From contig CAMKEM010000020.1 of the NCBI GenBank assembly GCA_946411565.1, forward strand, positions 1 through 46,367: DNA of 46,367 nucleotides. The letters are read 5' to 3'. Both the position numbers and the translations under genes were made by a program. Under the pieces are notes generated by a model, which saw nothing but the letters and a program-made list of their open reading frames with translations, made no database searches and was not told the origin of the DNA. Of this stretch, positions 1 through 5,885 are shown piece after piece. Within the stretch, counting starts at the first letter, position 1, and each line of letters opens with the position of its first letter. This DNA is from an uncultured Prevotellaceae bacterium. Lineage in GTDB: Bacteria; Bacteroidota; Bacteroidia; Bacteroidales; Bacteroidaceae.

Positions 1-53
1 GTTAAAAACAGCTTGCTGTTTGCCACATAGCCAATTCGTCGAATCGACGTTAA
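1..53. repeat. End repeat, inverted copy of the other window end
   Basis: About 48 of the first 53 bases match the reverse complement of the last 53 bases of the window. Each copy holds two short hairpins, one built on AAACAGC/GCTGTTT and one on TTGCC/GGCAA, followed by the motif TTCGTCGAA. Related motifs (TTAACGTGAGTTCGAYGAA) occur at 34931, 35200 and 46013, so this is a dispersed repeat and not necessarily the end of a linear element. Confidence 0.75.
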
Positions 54-60
54 TTTATTA

Positions 61-195
61 GAACGCTAAGACGCAAAGTCGCAAAGGTTATTTCTGAACA
101 CGGAACTCACGGAATTAACGAAAAATTTCGTTTCTTTAGTGCATTCCGTGTTCGTAAAAAGAAAGACCTCTGCGTCTTTGCGTCTCTGCGTTTAG
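61..195. repeat. Family B palindrome, diverged copy
   Basis: This is a copy of the intergenic palindrome family B: outer arms AACGCTAAGACGCAAAG and CTTTGCGTCTCTGCGTTT, inner arms GAACACGGAA and TTCCGTGTTC, and a centre near AAATTTCGTTTC. It lies directly downstream of the DUF6266 gene, where it could end transcription. It is more diverged than the copies between 19900 and 39800. Confidence 0.8.
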
Positions 196-1122
196 TTAAA
201 GCGTATCATTTCCACCGCCTGAGTTGCCACCGCCACCAGAAGGTGTGTCGTTGATTCCGCTTCCTGCGCTCTCCCCATCAGGCACGAGGAATGCGTCGAT
301 GCTCTGTCCATAGCTGCTCTTCGCGAGGTTATACGCGAGCTCTCCCTGATGCTCTGCAAGGAGCGTATCATTTACGGCTATGAGGCTCTGAGAAGAAATG
401 AGAGTCTTGCCGTTGCTCTTGCGAGAATGAACCCAACCGAAAGCACCCACGAAGTTAGCGTTGGAGTGCGCGAGACAGCCGTCTGAGGTAGAGAAACCCT
501 CGCGAGCCACGATGTCCCAGAGCTTCGTCTCTGTATCAGAAGCGTCAAGAACTACCTTCCACGCAGAGAACTGACAGTAAGGGATGCTTGTCTCTGCATT
601 CACCTTCTGCTCCACCTTGAAGAAGCTGATCTGGTCGCCATACTCGTAGTCGGGATTGTTATCCACAACCGCCTTCGCGAACTGCGCCACGGTGGTAGCG
701 TTGGTGATGGAAATGACACCGAGGTGGATGTCGGTAACTGCGCCGTTGCCTGTGCCAGAGATCACGATTGCAGGGAGCGAGCCTTGCGAAATCTGATAGG
801 CAGTAGCCACGCATCCACCGCCAGCCACCTGCTGCTTGGTGAGATAGACGGGAGTGCGCTGCATGTTCACCTTCACGAACATGTTGTAGTCGGAGCAGTT
901 CTTCGGACGACTCTCAAAGCCATAGTTGAGGAGCGGACGAATGCCTTTGTACATCGCGATGATGTTGCCCCAGCGTGTGCGAGTCTGCATCTGCGCATTG
1001 GTGCGAGGGTTGCGAACCAGTGTCACCTTCTCGCTTACAACGGTCTGGCCGTTGAGGTTCTTGAAAGTGAGGTTTCCCATAGAACCCTTCATCTTTCGAA
1101 CGATACCATTGAGTATTGCCAT
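196..1122 (-). CDS. DUF6266 family protein
   Basis: This 308-residue protein starts with MAILNGIVRKMKGSMGNL, followed by the basic RNPRTNAQMQTRTRW segment that is typical of DUF6266, a Bacteroidetes family of unknown function often found in accessory or phage-like regions. I chose the start at 1122 because the family begins with MAILNGI; the longer open frame adds 15 residues encoded by a conserved leader (see 1141-1167). The C-terminus is Gly/Ser/Asn-rich low-complexity sequence (GGGGNSGGG). There is no signal peptide. The gene stands alone and diverges from the transposase-like gene at 1634. A structural or phage-derived role is possible but not shown by the sequence. Confidence 0.85.
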   Translation of the reverse strand: MAILNGIVRKMKGSMGNLTFKNLNGQTVVSEKVTLVRNPRTNAQMQTRTRWGNIIAMYKGIRPLLNYGFESRPKNCSDYNMFVKVNMQRTPVYLTKQQVAGGGCVATAYQISQGSLPAIVISGTGNGAVTDIHLGVISITNATTVAQFAKAVVDNNPDYEYGDQISFFKVEQKVNAETSIPYCQFSAWKVVLDASDTETKLWDIVAREGFSTSDGCLAHSNANFVGAFGWVHSRKSNGKTLISSQSLIAVNDTLLAEHQGELAYNLAKSSYGQSIDAFLVPDGESAGSGINDTPSGGGGNSGGGNDTL

Positions 1123-1140
1123 AATGGAAAAAATTAAATT

Positions 1141-1167
1141 GTTAATAATGAAAAGTTTATAAATCAT
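1141..1167 (-). promoter_or_regulatory. Leader shared with the VapE gene
   Basis: Read on the minus strand, the bases before the DUF6266 start (ATTTATAAACTTTTCATTAT and on into TAACAAT) nearly match those before the VapE start (45801-45829). Two unrelated proteins thus share a leader, which suggests common control or a common mobile origin. Confidence 0.5.
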
Positions 1168-1253
1168 AGGCCTGAAGCCCTTTTAGCCAATCGGATTAGT
1201 AACGGAATGAAAGCGAACCTGCAACGGACCAAATACGGTCCTATTTTCGCGCT

Positions 1254-1293
1254 CCGGCTCCCTCCCTACGGGGGAGGGCGGGGGGAGAGGCCG
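1254..1293. repeat. GC-rich repeat, inverted copy at 5780-5819
   Basis: This 40-base G/C-rich segment contains the hairpin CCCTCCCTACGGGGGAGGG. It is an exact reverse complement of 5780-5819, which lies directly after the stop of the antirepressor gene. It belongs to the same broad class as the GC hairpins at 32888-32950. Confidence 0.8.
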
Positions 1294-1393
1294 CTGGTCT
1301 TTCTTGATTTCCGACTGCAAAGTTACAACATTCTCATTGCGGTTCACGAATGTTTCGCGAAAAAATTTTTTATTTTTTCAGGAAGGGGCATGA

Positions 1394-1557
1394 GTGTCAA
1401 GTGTCACGGTGTCACGAGTGTCATTTAAGCATTTCGGAGTGCGGAGAATCCCCATAATAATATATAAAATATTTTATATATTATTATGAGCACTTTCCCC
1501 CTCTCTTTTTAATTAGAAACCCTTAATGACACTAATGACACCATGACCTAATGACAC
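1394..1557. promoter_or_regulatory. Symmetrical iteron-palindrome-iteron region
   Basis: Four GTGTCA units (1394, 1401, 1409, 1418) face three TGACAC units (1527, 1536, 1552) and one degenerate TGACCT (1544). Spacings are 7, 8, 9 on the left and 9, 8, 8 on the right, so the arrangement is nearly a mirror image. Between them lies a perfect 36-base AT palindrome (1453-1488). The region separates the divergent DUF6266 and transposase-like genes. It could be an operator, a replication or nicking origin, or a recombination site; the sequence does not decide between these. Confidence 0.7.
1453..1488. repeat. Perfect 36-base AT palindrome
   Basis: The left half CATAATAATATATAAAAT is exactly the reverse complement of the right half. 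There is no loop, so it could extrude as a cruciform. It sits near the centre of the inverted GTGTCA iteron arrays. Confidence 0.9.
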
Positions 1558-1580
1558 CACACGAAAAAATGGTTCGAGTC

Positions 1581-1611
1581 TTTGGCATTACGTGAAAAAT
1601 GTGTAACTTTG
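1581..1611 (+). promoter_or_regulatory. Promoter of the transposase-like gene
   Basis: TTTG at 1581-1584 and TAACTTTG at 1604-1611 are separated by 19 bases, an exact match to the Bacteroidetes -33/-7 pattern. The gene starts 22 bases downstream. Confidence 0.75.
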
Positions 1612-1633
1612 CAAACAAACATACCGTAATAGC

Positions 1634-2836
1634 ATGAAACTTACTCCTGAACAGATAGCAAAGATTCGGCAGAAGGAAGCTAAGATGCCTGATGCCTTGA
1701 AGCGTTCTTCCGAGGTGGATTACTACCACGGATGGTTCTTCGTGACGTTGAATACGAGGAATGTGGTGCCTGTGCTGAGTGTCTGTGAGGGGGATGTGAG
1801 GAAGGCGAATGGGGAGATTGGGGCGCCAAGATGCGTGTACACGAAGGTGGGGAGAGGGGTGATGGAGGCCGTTGCCTCAATTCCTAACTATCATAAAGGC
1901 GTGGTGGTGGATGCTTTTGAGATAATGCCTGAGCATTTGCACATATTGCTGTACCTATTGCCTGAAAACAGGGAGCATTTAGGGCGAATAATCGGTGGCT
2001 TCATGATGGGGTGCAGCCATGCCTATTGGGACACGCTGGGCATTGATTGGCGCAAGGACCACCCCACACACAGCGCTACAGCGCGGCAAATGCAGGATAG
2101 AGACCACACGCGGAGCTACCGCGGCCCTGCCCTCTTCGTTCACGGCTACAACGACATGGAGCCAGTCACCGAAGAGGAGGTGGAGGTGAAGAGGGCGTAC
2201 ATACGCGATCAGGTGAGGAAGAGACTGATACAAGGCGATAACCACGAGTGCTTCCGAAAATACCGCCATCAGCATTCACGCAACTGGACGGTGGAGCGAT
2301 GCCAGAAAGCCATTGGCGCGGATAGATGCTTCAAGTATGATGCCGCCAACAGGGAGAGGGCGATGGCGAATGTGCAGACAAAGCTGAACAAGGATGCTGC
2401 TGGCATTTGTCTTGATTACATCGGCAACAAATCGCTGCTCTATTCGGAGAAGAAACTACCCCTGGTGTGCCATCGTGCAGATGCAGCACGCTTTGAGGAA
2501 CAGAAGGCGGCGGTGCTGTCGGCAGCAAGAGATAACTGGGTGATTGTGAGTGCGTTCATCTCGCAGAAGGAGCGCGACATCAAGCAACAGCTGATGGTGG
2601 AGCAACTGCCCTTTATCGAGATTATGGATAATGGCTTTTCTGATAAATACAAAGGCACGGGCAAGGCATTCTATGCGTTGGCAGAGAATAGGTTATGCCA
2701 AATCTCGCCGTGGGTGTATGAGTATCAGAAAGACGGCACGATGGTGAGCCGTGAAATGTGTCTGGTGATGAATGAACTGGCACGCATGATCAGCGGACGA
2801 GAGGACGACTGGTGGAAAACGTGGAAATTAGGTTAA
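1634..2836 (+). CDS. REP-associated tyrosine transposase-like protein (Y1 HUH)
   Basis: This 400-residue protein has an N-terminal Y1-transposase/RAYT-like fold. The segment YYHGWFFVTLNTRN (30-43) leads to MPEHLHILL (99-107), where H101-L-H103 forms the HUH metal-binding pair, and Tyr189 in RAYI is the likely nucleophile. RAYT proteins cut single-stranded DNA at hairpin repeats and are usually domesticated. The C-terminal half (about 220-400) is longer than in simple RAYTs and I do not recognise it. The gene follows its own promoter (1581-1611) and the symmetrical iteron region. It might act on one of the hairpin repeat families of this window, but no repeat pair directly flanks it in the classical REP manner. 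Confidence 0.75.
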   Translation: MKLTPEQIAKIRQKEAKMPDALKRSSEVDYYHGWFFVTLNTRNVVPVLSVCEGDVRKANGEIGAPRCVYTKVGRGVMEAVASIPNYHKGVVVDAFEIMPEHLHILLYLLPENREHLGRIIGGFMMGCSHAYWDTLGIDWRKDHPTHSATARQMQDRDHTRSYRGPALFVHGYNDMEPVTEEEVEVKRAYIRDQVRKRLIQGDNHECFRKYRHQHSRNWTVERCQKAIGADRCFKYDAANRERAMANVQTKLNKDAAGICLDYIGNKSLLYSEKKLPLVCHRADAARFEEQKAAVLSAARDNWVIVSAFISQKERDIKQQLMVEQLPFIEIMDNGFSDKYKGTGKAFYALAENRLCQISPWVYEYQKDGTMVSREMCLVMNELARMISGREDDWWKTWKLG

Positions 2837-2865
2837 TAATGAAATAAGACTTCATATTAAATATA

Positions 2866-2976
2866 GGCGAGGTGAACGGCGTGCCCTCAGACACCGACTA
2901 CTCCATCTTCCACAACCTCAACCACTTGGCTGAGGAGATATGCGCCTTCGAGGGCGAGGCAAGGGTGGTAGGGTGA
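2866..2976 (+). pseudogene. Possible short coding remnant
   Basis: An open stretch of 36 codons ends in TGA and reads as a plausible soluble peptide (SDTDYSIFHNLNHLAEEICA). It has no credible start codon. It may be the 3' end of a decayed gene, or chance. It is the only coding-like content between the transposase-like gene and the promoter at 2995. Confidence 0.25.
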
Positions 2977-2994
2977 TGAAAAAAGCTGATTAAT

Positions 2995-3026
2995 TTTGGA
3001 TAATAGGGAATAAATGCGTATCTTTG
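2995..3026 (+). promoter_or_regulatory. Promoter of the surface lipoprotein gene
   Basis: TTTG at 2995-2998 and TATCTTTG at 3019-3026, 20 bases apart, match the Bacteroidetes pattern. The start codon follows 37 bases later. Confidence 0.7.
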
Positions 3027-3063
3027 CAGCCGAAAGAAACTTTATTGTAAACAAAAACAGAAA

Positions 3064-3912
3064 ATGAAAAAGAACATTGCATTATTGCTTGGATTGGTGT
3101 TGGGGCTTGGCTTTGTTAGCTGCTCAAGTGACGACGATGACGACGAATACACCAATGGGGAAGGAAAGTATCTGGCCGAAAGGATAGTAACTCGTTATGA
3201 CTGGAAAGATGGAAAACGTTCCAGTGAAGGGGTGACGTATTATATTCACAGGTATAACGAGAAAGGAAAAACTATCAGTATTGAATATCCTTACAATGGA
3301 CATAGAATAGATATTTCATATGATGAAAAAGGCCGGGAAATAGAAAATGACTACGACCTTTCTAATAATTTGTTATATAAATATATATATGAACGCAACT
3401 CTTTTGGTAGGGATTCCATTAGGTATCGATACAGCGGAGAAAGGCTAATGGAAACTAAGGAATATGAATATGATAATAATAGAAGGGTTATAAAAGAAAC
3501 CGAAACTTATTATAGTATTGATGGAAATAGAAAAACGGGTACTATTTACACACACGGATATGGTGAAAAGGCAGATACAACATATTTCTACCATCTTAAT
3601 GATGGCTCGTTTTTCCGAAAGAATATAAGTGAAAATAATAGCAATAATGGAAGAACAAGAACCACAGTCGTCTATGCAAATGGTGATACGGATGTATTGG
3701 AATACATATATGAATACGACTCAAAAAGAAGAATAATAAAACACGTTGGACCTATATTTGCGGAAGGGGTGGATTCAACAAGATATGCTTCGACACAATA
3801 TGTCGAGTATTCGTATGATGAAGATGATAGGCCACATATAATGCATTATAAAATTCCTGCAAAGAACGAGGAATACGACTTGGAATATACTTACAAATAC
3901 AAGAAGAAATAA
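3064..3912 (+). CDS. Surface lipoprotein with YD-like repeats
   Basis: This 282-residue protein starts with a type II signal peptide (MKKNIALLLGLVLGLGFVSC). The lipobox cysteine is followed by SSDDDDDE, the acidic type of tail that sends Bacteroidetes lipoproteins to the cell surface. The rest is made of Tyr/Asp/Arg-rich units such as YDEKGREIENDYD, YEYDNNRRVIKETETYYS and YEYDSKRRIIKHV, which resemble YD/Rhs-type beta repeats. Function is unknown; the repeats suggest an extended surface-exposed beta structure. It has its own promoter and terminator and is therefore monocistronic. It is noticeably AT-richer than its neighbours, in keeping with separate acquisition. Confidence 0.75.
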   Translation: MKKNIALLLGLVLGLGFVSCSSDDDDDEYTNGEGKYLAERIVTRYDWKDGKRSSEGVTYYIHRYNEKGKTISIEYPYNGHRIDISYDEKGREIENDYDLSNNLLYKYIYERNSFGRDSIRYRYSGERLMETKEYEYDNNRRVIKETETYYSIDGNRKTGTIYTHGYGEKADTTYFYHLNDGSFFRKNISENNSNNGRTRTTVVYANGDTDVLEYIYEYDSKRRIIKHVGPIFAEGVDSTRYASTQYVEYSYDEDDRPHIMHYKIPAKNEEYDLEYTYKYKKK

Positions 3913-3921
3913 CAAAAGAAA

Positions 3922-3955
3922 TAATCCCGATTTGCTTGGCAGGTTGGGATTTTTT
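3922..3955 (+). terminator. Terminator after the surface lipoprotein gene
   Basis: AATCCC and GGGATT form a stem around a loop of about 17 bases, followed by a run of T residues. It lies 10 bases after the stop codon. Confidence 0.65.
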
Positions 3956-4026
3956 CATGCTCTTTTCTTTGCATAAAATCGCATATTTCCTGCATGAAAA
4001 AATGTTTGAAAATTTCGGAGAATTTA

Positions 4027-4058
4027 TTTGGATAATCGGAGAGAAATAAGTAACTTTG
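4027..4058 (+). promoter_or_regulatory. Promoter of the two small overlapping genes
   Basis: TTTG at 4027-4030 and TAACTTTG at 4051-4058 are 20 bases apart. The long leader (about 100 bases to the start at 4164) shows no feature that I can name. Confidence 0.65.
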
Positions 4059-4163
4059 TATGCTTTTCCCTACGTCTTTCATTGATGTGGTTGATGTTGT
4101 GGAAGTTAGCAAAATGAGAGTATTTTTTCAGAGTAAATCAACCTAAATTTATTAAAACAAAAA

Positions 4164-4478
4164 ATGGAGAACTTAGAGACAATCCAGTATCTCGTGGCAA
4201 CGGTGGAACGTCTCACCAAAGAGGGCACGACCTATAAGGTGGAACTTGAATACACCAAAGAGAGGGTGACGGCTCTTGAGGAGGAGGGCGCGAGGAAGGA
4301 CGCGAGGATTTGTGAACTTGAGACAAGGGTGTCGGAACTGGAGAAGATGCTGCTTGCCAGGGGGACTACGATGAATATTCATCAGAACAACGGCATTGTG
4401 GGCGAGGGCGTTTCGGCTCACGATGTGGCTTTAGGACAGAAAGGAGGCAAGGATGCAGGTGACAGTGCAGGTGAATAA
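4164..4478 (+). CDS. Small coiled-coil protein
   Basis: This 104-residue protein is a predicted coiled coil over residues 5-65 (heptad pattern through TIQYLVATVERLTKEGTTYK and EEEGARKDARICELETRVSE), followed by a Gly/Asp-rich tail. No family is recognised. The end overlaps the next gene by 26 bases, so the two are likely translated together. Its place between a mobile-type gene and an antirepressor suggests an accessory-region protein. Confidence 0.6.
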   Translation: MENLETIQYLVATVERLTKEGTTYKVELEYTKERVTALEEEGARKDARICELETRVSELEKMLLARGTTMNIHQNNGIVGEGVSAHDVALGQKGGKDAGDSAGE

Positions 4479-4830
4479 AGGGATAATTGCGGAGCACGTG
4501 GAATGCGGTGACGTGATGATCTCAGGCGAGGGCGTGAGGACGGAAGAACAAGGCGATATGACGGTGAATGTAAATGAGGATCTGTCGAGGGCGATGCGCG
4601 TGTTTGTGGAGGCTGGTCTGCTCGGAGAGGACTTGCAGCCTAAAGGCTTAAGCAATCCGGAGGCGGCGTATATCGCTTCGTGCATTTCGCAGAAGCTATG
4701 GCAGAAGAATCGTTGGAAGCCTTTCGAGAAGCTTTGGAATATAAACAATTTGGCTATGTATTACCAGAGGGCTTTGGGGGAGAAGAAGTCCACGGAGTTC
4801 ATAGGGATGATTAACAGGATTTGCAAGTAA
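4453..4830 (+). CDS. Hypothetical protein with glycine/valine-rich start
   Basis: This 125-residue protein has an N-terminal part of alternating Val/Gly/Glu strands (1-45) and a helical C-terminal part with GLSNPEAAYIASCISQKLW (about 66-84) and FIGMINRICK at the end. I do not recognise the family. It overlaps the coiled-coil gene by 26 bases in a different frame and ends 17 bases before a strong terminator, so the two genes form a closed operon. The start could be later, but the coupling favours 4453. Confidence 0.6.
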   Translation: MQVTVQVNKGIIAEHVECGDVMISGEGVRTEEQGDMTVNVNEDLSRAMRVFVEAGLLGEDLQPKGLSNPEAAYIASCISQKLWQKNRWKPFEKLWNINNLAMYYQRALGEKKSTEFIGMINRICK

Positions 4831-4847
4831 CTGAGGGAGAGATAGAT

Positions 4848-4893
4848 AAACTGCCTATATGCAGTAGCATTACTGCTTATAGGCAGTTTTTTT
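4848..4893 (+). terminator. Strong terminator with a nested hairpin
   Basis: An 11-base stem (AACTGCCTATA with TATAGGCAGTT) encloses a second perfect hairpin (GCAGTA, loop GCAT, TACTGC), followed by T7. This ends the two-gene operon. Confidence 0.85.
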
Positions 4894-4906
4894 GTGGGGA
4901 AAGAAG

Positions 4907-4914
4907 TAATTTTG
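4907..4914 (+). promoter_or_regulatory. -7 box upstream of the antirepressor gene
   Basis: TAATTTTG fits TAnnTTTG. No TTTG lies at the expected distance. The leader contains an inverted repeat (4944-4963, GAAAACCGA and TCGGTTTTC around 2 bases) that could be a regulator site or RNA hairpin. Confidence 0.45.
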
Positions 4915-5032
4915 CACTCAGAAAATCGAGGAAACGGTTGGTGGAAAACCGAACTCGGTTTTCTGGGTGCTTTTCGTTTTTGGGCCCAGACGGAGCATTC
5001 GCTAATTGATAATTGATAATTAATAATTTAGA

Positions 5033-5779
5033 ATGAATATGGAAATTCAGATTTTCAAGAATGAACGCTTCGGAGAAGTGAGAACAATGGTGATTAACGG
5101 TGAGCCTTGGTTCGTGGGTAAGGATGTTGCAATGATGCTTGGGTATGCGAATACTAAGGATGCTCTCGCAAGGCATGTGGATGCAGAAGATAAGCTGGGG
5201 TCGGGATTCACGACCTCAGGTCAGAGAAGAGAAATGACCATCATCAACGAGAGCGGGCTTTACTCTCTCATCCTTTCCTCAAAGCTTCCTCAGGCGAAGG
5301 AGTTCAAGCGCTGGGTAACGAGTGAGGTGCTTCCGCAGATCAGACAGACGGGTGGTTACATTCCTGTGAGCAAGGATGATGATGAGAGTGCGATTCAGCG
5401 CAAGGCTATCGACATCATGAACCGCACGATTGAGCAGATGAAACCGAAGGCGGTGCTTGCCTTGGCTGACGAGATAATCGGGAAGGAGCTGAGCGAGGCG
5501 AACAGGGACGCGGAGGACACGCTGACGGCTACGCAGGTGGCGAAGACGTTTAACATGACGGTGTTCAACTTCAACGCGGTGCTTCGTGATCTTGGCATCC
5601 AGTATCGCAGGGGTGGACGATGGAACATCTCGGATGACCTTGCTGACCGTGACTTCGTGAGGCTGAGGACGCATGTGAGCTACTCGCTGAAGGGTAGGAA
5701 GAAGGTGCGCACGTACATGACGTGGACGATGAGCGGGTTGCACTATCTTAATGCAAAGTTGGGGTATCCGAATTTCTAA
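5033..5779 (+). CDS. Phage-type antirepressor (Bro-N and KilA-C-like domains)
   Basis: This 248-residue protein has an N-terminal Bro-N domain (about 3-110) with the family's typical segments: WFVGKDVAMMLGYANTKDAL, HVDAEDK, INESGLYSLILSSKLP and FKRWVTSEVLPQIRQTGGYI. The C-terminal part (about 140-248) fits the antirepressor KilA-C type (TATQVAKTFNMTVFNFNAVL, a helix-turn-helix). Such proteins lift repression of prophage or mobile-element genes. The gene sits just upstream of the DUF3987 protein, as is common in Bacteroidetes accessory islands. The stop codon is followed at once by a GC-rich repeat (5780-5819). A second ATG two codons in is an alternative start. Confidence 0.85.
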   Translation: MNMEIQIFKNERFGEVRTMVINGEPWFVGKDVAMMLGYANTKDALARHVDAEDKLGSGFTTSGQRREMTIINESGLYSLILSSKLPQAKEFKRWVTSEVLPQIRQTGGYIPVSKDDDESAIQRKAIDIMNRTIEQMKPKAVLALADEIIGKELSEANRDAEDTLTATQVAKTFNMTVFNFNAVLRDLGIQYRRGGRWNISDDLADRDFVRLRTHVSYSLKGRKKVRTYMTWTMSGLHYLNAKLGYPNF

Positions 5780-5819
5780 CGGCCTCTCCCCCCGCCCTCC
5801 CCCGTAGGGAGGGAGCCGG
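5780..5819. repeat. GC-rich repeat, inverted copy of 1254-1293
   Basis: This is an exact 40-base reverse complement of 1254-1293. It contains a hairpin of CCCTCCC/GGGAGGG type and lies directly after the antirepressor stop codon. It is followed by AT-rich direct repeats of TTGATAATTGAAAA type up to the next start. Confidence 0.8.
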
Positions 5820-5885
5820 AAGGCGGTGGGGGGAAGGGGGAAATTTAATTGATAATTGAAAATTGATAATTGATAATTGAAAATT

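Noticed and set aside
1207..1428. A 73-residue plus-strand open frame
   Set aside because: It runs through a GC-rich repeat and into the GTGTCA iterons, and its peptide shows no protein-like pattern.
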